Shown: piece by piece, positions 61,186 to 64,000 of the stretch | Layout of the letters: the number at the start of each line of letters is the position of its first letter | Position numbering within the stretch: position 1 is the first letter of the stretch | Assembly (NCBI GenBank): GCA_910577845.1 | Contig: CAJTNA010000002.1 | Span: forward strand, 30,752-94,751 | Origin: an uncultured Christensenella sp. | GTDB lineage: Bacteria; Bacillota; Clostridia; Christensenellales; UBA3700 | Length of the DNA: 64,000 nucleotides | Direction of reading: 5' to 3' | Made by a program: the position numbers and the translations under genes | The notes under the pieces: model-generated | Database searches by the model: none | The model's input: only the letters and a program-made list of their open reading frames with translations | What the model was told of the DNA's origin: nothing

Positions 61186-62460
61186 ATGAATAAAGATTTC
61201 AGATTGGCATTTGATATTTTAGATAGAGTGTTCCGAGAGGGTGCATATAGTAATGTTTTGTTAACAGAGGTGTTAGATAAAGCAGATAATCGTGCATTAC
61301 TTACTAGGCTTGTCTACGGCACTTTAGATAAAAATATTACAATAGAATATTACATATCATTGTTATGTGATAGCAAGCCAAATAATAAAATCTATACTAT
61401 ATTAAAACTTGGAATATATATGTTAAAGTTTATGGATAGTATTCCTCCTCACGCTGTTGTTAATGAAATGGTAAACCTTGCTGAATATGCTAAAAAGCCT
61501 AAGTTATCTGGTTTTGTTAATGCTACTTTAAAAAATGCTGTAAGCAAACAATTTTATTTGCCAAAAGACGAAAAAATGGCAATATCTGTGCAGTATAGTG
61601 TTCCATTTTGGTATGTTAAATGCCTATTCAAACAATATAAAAAAGATAACACTATTAATATTTTAAGTCAAAAGTCAATAGATTTGGAACATATAAGAAT
61701 TAATAACAAAAAAATATCCGATACAGATTTAGAAAACAAATTTAACCAATTGAATATTCAATTTGTAAAAAGCGAATATGGCGGATATTTGATTAAAAAT
61801 TGTGAAGACATTAGAAAATTGTTTGACAAAGGCTATATTACATATCAATCTGCATCAAGTATGATTGTATGTAAAGCTTGCGATGTGAAAGACGGCTATG
61901 CTTGTTTGGATATGTGTGCAAGCCCAGGTGGTAAGTCGGTGTATTTGAGTAGTCTTGCTAAAAACTTGAAAATTACTGCTTGTGATGTATATCCTAATAG
62001 GGTGGAAAAAATTAATGAATACAGCACTCGTATGGGTGTGGATAATATAAATGCTATTGTTATGGACGGCACAACTTTAAATCAAGATTTTAAAGAGAGA
62101 TTTGATTTGGTGCTTTGTGACAGCCCTTGTAGTGGTTTTGGTATTGCTCGCAAAAAGCCAGATATTTATTTAAATAAGAGTTATGAGGATATTTTAAAGC
62201 TTAGTGAAATACAATATAAGTTGCTCAATAATGCTATTGAGTATGCAAAGGTAGGCGGAAGTATAGTATATTCCACTTGCACTATTTTAAGAGAGGAAAA
62301 TTATAACATTGTTGGTAGAATTTTGAAAGAAAGAAAAGATGTTAAGCTTGAAAAAATGCCTATACAATTTGATAATGATGGCTTTATTCAGTTGCTACCA
62401 AATGAAAAAGGACTTGACGGATTTTTTATTGCGAGGTTGATAAAATGCCAGATGCTTTAG
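61186..62460 (+). CDS. rsmB: 16S rRNA m5C967 methyltransferase
   Basis: 424 residues. N-terminal NusB-like RNA-binding domain (1 to ~135), then a SAM methyltransferase with DMCASPGGKSVYL, DSPCSGFGIARKKPD and the catalytic cysteine in YSTCTI. Modifies 16S rRNA. Its end overlaps rlmN by 16 bp. Ribosome site AGGAG. Confidence 0.96.
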   Translation: MNKDFRLAFDILDRVFREGAYSNVLLTEVLDKADNRALLTRLVYGTLDKNITIEYYISLLCDSKPNNKIYTILKLGIYMLKFMDSIPPHAVVNEMVNLAEYAKKPKLSGFVNATLKNAVSKQFYLPKDEKMAISVQYSVPFWYVKCLFKQYKKDNTINILSQKSIDLEHIRINNKKISDTDLENKFNQLNIQFVKSEYGGYLIKNCEDIRKLFDKGYITYQSASSMIVCKACDVKDGYACLDMCASPGGKSVYLSSLAKNLKITACDVYPNRVEKINEYSTRMGVDNINAIVMDGTTLNQDFKERFDLVLCDSPCSGFGIARKKPDIYLNKSYEDILKLSEIQYKLLNNAIEYAKVGGSIVYSTCTILREENYNIVGRILKERKDVKLEKMPIQFDNDGFIQLLPNEKGLDGFFIARLIKCQML

Positions 62461-63482
62461 ATTATAATATTCAAGATTGGGAGAAATACCTTGCAAGAAT
62501 TTGTGAACCTAAGTTTAGAGCAAAACAGATTTTTACTTGGTTGCATAAAGGTGTAGATTTTGATGAAATGTCAAATCTGCCTAAAAAATTACAAGAAAAT
62601 TTAAAAAAAGATTTTGATTGTAATTGTGTAAAAATTTACAAAAAACTTGTCTCTGAAAAAGACGGAACAAGAAAGTATATTTTTCTTTTACCTGATGGCA
62701 ATATAATAGAGGGTGTACTGATGTCGTACAAATATGGCAACACCATTTGTATAAGCACACAAGTTGGTTGCCGTATGAATTGTGCCTTTTGTGCAAGTGG
62801 TTTAGATGGCTTGATTCGTAATTTAACAGCTGGAGAGATGGTTGGAGAAGTTCTTGCGGTAAATAATGATTTAGGTGAGGGCAAGAGACAAATAACTAAC
62901 ATAGTACTTATGGGTAGCGGTGAACCACTTGATAACTATCAAAATGTGCTAAAATTCTTAGATATTATAAGTTGCAATAGTGGCATAAACATTAGTAAAA
63001 GGAATATATCTTTAAGTACCTGTGGACTTTGTGACAAAATATATAACTTAGCAGACGATTTTGGAGGTGTTACTTTGACAATCTCATTACACGCTCCTAA
63101 TGACGATGTGCGTAATCAAATAATGCCAGTTAACAAGGCATTCAAGATTAAAGATATCATAAAGGCTGTTAAATATTATTTTGAAAAGACTGGTAGACGA
63201 ATTATCTTTGAGTATTCAATGATACAAGGTATTAATGATAGCATTGCTTGTGCTAAAGAGCTGAGCGTAATTTTAAAAGGTTTGCCTTGTCACGTAAATT
63301 TGATAAACTTGAATTATGTTAAGGAAAAGAATTTAAAGTCTAGTGGAAAAGAACCTGTAGCTAAATTTTTAAAAGTGCTTGAAGATAACGGAATATCTGC
63401 TACTATAAGACGCACAATGGGTAGCGATATAGAGGGGGCTTGCGGTCAATTAAGACGAAAAATTTTGCAAATTAATGAATAA
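62445..63482 (+). CDS. rlmN: Radical-SAM 23S rRNA m2A2503 / tRNA methyltransferase
   Basis: 345 residues. [4Fe-4S] motif CRMNCAFC (~107-114), GSGEPLDN and the C-terminal catalytic cysteine in GACGQLR. Methylates A2503 of 23S rRNA and A37 of tRNAs. The gene begins inside rsmB, indicating coupled translation. Downstream, stp and prkC, commonly between rlmN and rsgA, are missing. Confidence 0.97.
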   Translation: MPDALDYNIQDWEKYLARICEPKFRAKQIFTWLHKGVDFDEMSNLPKKLQENLKKDFDCNCVKIYKKLVSEKDGTRKYIFLLPDGNIIEGVLMSYKYGNTICISTQVGCRMNCAFCASGLDGLIRNLTAGEMVGEVLAVNNDLGEGKRQITNIVLMGSGEPLDNYQNVLKFLDIISCNSGINISKRNISLSTCGLCDKIYNLADDFGGVTLTISLHAPNDDVRNQIMPVNKAFKIKDIIKAVKYYFEKTGRRIIFEYSMIQGINDSIACAKELSVILKGLPCHVNLINLNYVKEKNLKSSGKEPVAKFLKVLEDNGISATIRRTMGSDIEGACGQLRRKILQINE

Positions 63483-63708
63483 AAGCTATAAAAAGCAAAT
63501 TTAATTGCTAAAAATTTAAAATTGTTGTGCAATGTACTATTTATCACAATTATAACTTATTTGAATTAATGTTGTAACAAAAAATTCACTATTGGTTGTG
63601 GTTATTGTATTACACACAATTTGGCTTTTAATTATATTCCATAAAATAACTTTTTTGTTGGGTGTATAGATAGCCAACAATAATGTAAAATAAAAAGATT
63701 GAGGCGAA

Positions 63709-64000
63709 ATGAAAGATAAAAAAATACGATTGGGACAAGTTATCAAAGGTGTCGGAGGTAATTATAATGTACTATCCGATGGTGAAATAATTGTTTGTAA
63801 TGGTCGTGGTAAACTGCGACTTGATGGTGATATTTTTATTGGTGATTATGTTGAGTTTAGTGTTTTTTCAAACGGCAAGGGTGCTATTGAGAAAATTTTG
63901 CCAAGAAAAAATAAAATTACTCGTCCATATATTACTAATATAGATATGATAGTTATATGTATAGCACCAAGTCCTCGCCCAGATTTTTATCTTGTTGACA
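63709..64000 (+). CDS. rsgA: Ribosome small-subunit GTPase RsgA (partial, runs off the window)
   Basis: The first 97 residues are visible: OB-fold domain with GQVIKGVGGNYNVLS, CNGRGKLR, GDYVEF and PRKNKITRPYITNIDMIVI, matching the N-terminus of RsgA; the GTPase domain lies beyond the end. Functions in 30S maturation. Ribosome site GAGG. The 63483-63708 gap before it has no recognised gene. Confidence 0.9.
   Translation, partial: MKDKKIRLGQVIKGVGGNYNVLSDGEIIVCNGRGKLRLDGDIFIGDYVEFSVFSNGKGAIEKILPRKNKITRPYITNIDMIVICIAPSPRPDFYLVD

Overview
The window is a strongly AT-rich chromosome segment from a Gram-positive-type anaerobe of the Clostridia (Bacillota). This rests on clostridial gene order (rpmE-yqhQ-prmC-prfA; lon-ysxC; pcrA-ligA; yicC-gmk-rpoZ-coaBC-priA-def-fmt-rsmB-rlmN-rsgA), clostridial families (DUF3343, DUF4364, TSCPD, DUF1700/DUF4097, EFR1-type ferredoxin) and strict-anaerobe enzymes (NfnAB, rubrerythrin, FprA flavodiiron protein, a probable Re-type citrate synthase). 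Promoters with near-consensus TTGACA-17-TATAAT are frequent. The genus cannot be named from the sequence alone; an uncultured gut clostridium is my best guess.

Layout. 1-4.9 kb is an accessory/regulatory zone: a ~270-bp-period direct repeat, three small XRE repressors, a duplicated cassette of a Cys/His-rich small protein convergent to an XRE repressor with operator-like palindromes, an aberrant MDR dehydrogenase, and a triplicated structured repeat. 5-22.6 kb is mostly housekeeping: rpmE, a DUF1385-PrmC fusion, prfA, a HMGL-family citrate/isopropylmalate synthase, a small P-loop protein, thrC, a cysteine desulfurase divergent from DUF3343, nth, nfnAB, obg-yhbY-lon-ysxC. 22.6-36.9 kb is accessory: a large inverted repeat plus terminator ahead of a membrane-anchored degenerate GIY-YIG protein, a Cys-rich protein with a sigma-K-like promoter, a Qnr-like pentapeptide protein, a PadR/DUF1700/DUF4097 operon, a MATE exporter, a flavodoxin-ferredoxin protein, and tandem genes for membrane proteins with two transmembrane hairpins. 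37-48.9 kb holds rubrerythrin-FprA, an alanine symporter, two ABC transporter genes, pyrE, a frameshifted HIT gene and an HPr-like/DUF4364/TSCPD group. 49.4-64 kb is the conserved pcrA-ligA and yicC-to-rsgA block; rsgA runs off the end.

How genes work together: rubrerythrin and FprA share one promoter and remove peroxide and oxygen; NfnA and NfnB form one electron-bifurcating complex; YicC, Gmk, omega, CoaBC, PriA, Def, Fmt, RsmB, RlmN and RsgA are the usual nucleotide/translation maintenance block. The most unusual structures are non-coding or regulatory: the XRE/Cys-rich cassette duplication, a dispersed ~25-bp intergenic motif with core TCAAAAATCGA found nine times, a dispersed hairpin repeat, and the nested inverted repeat upstream of the GIY-YIG-like gene. 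I saw no CRISPR array, rRNA, convincing tRNA, insertion sequence or prophage.
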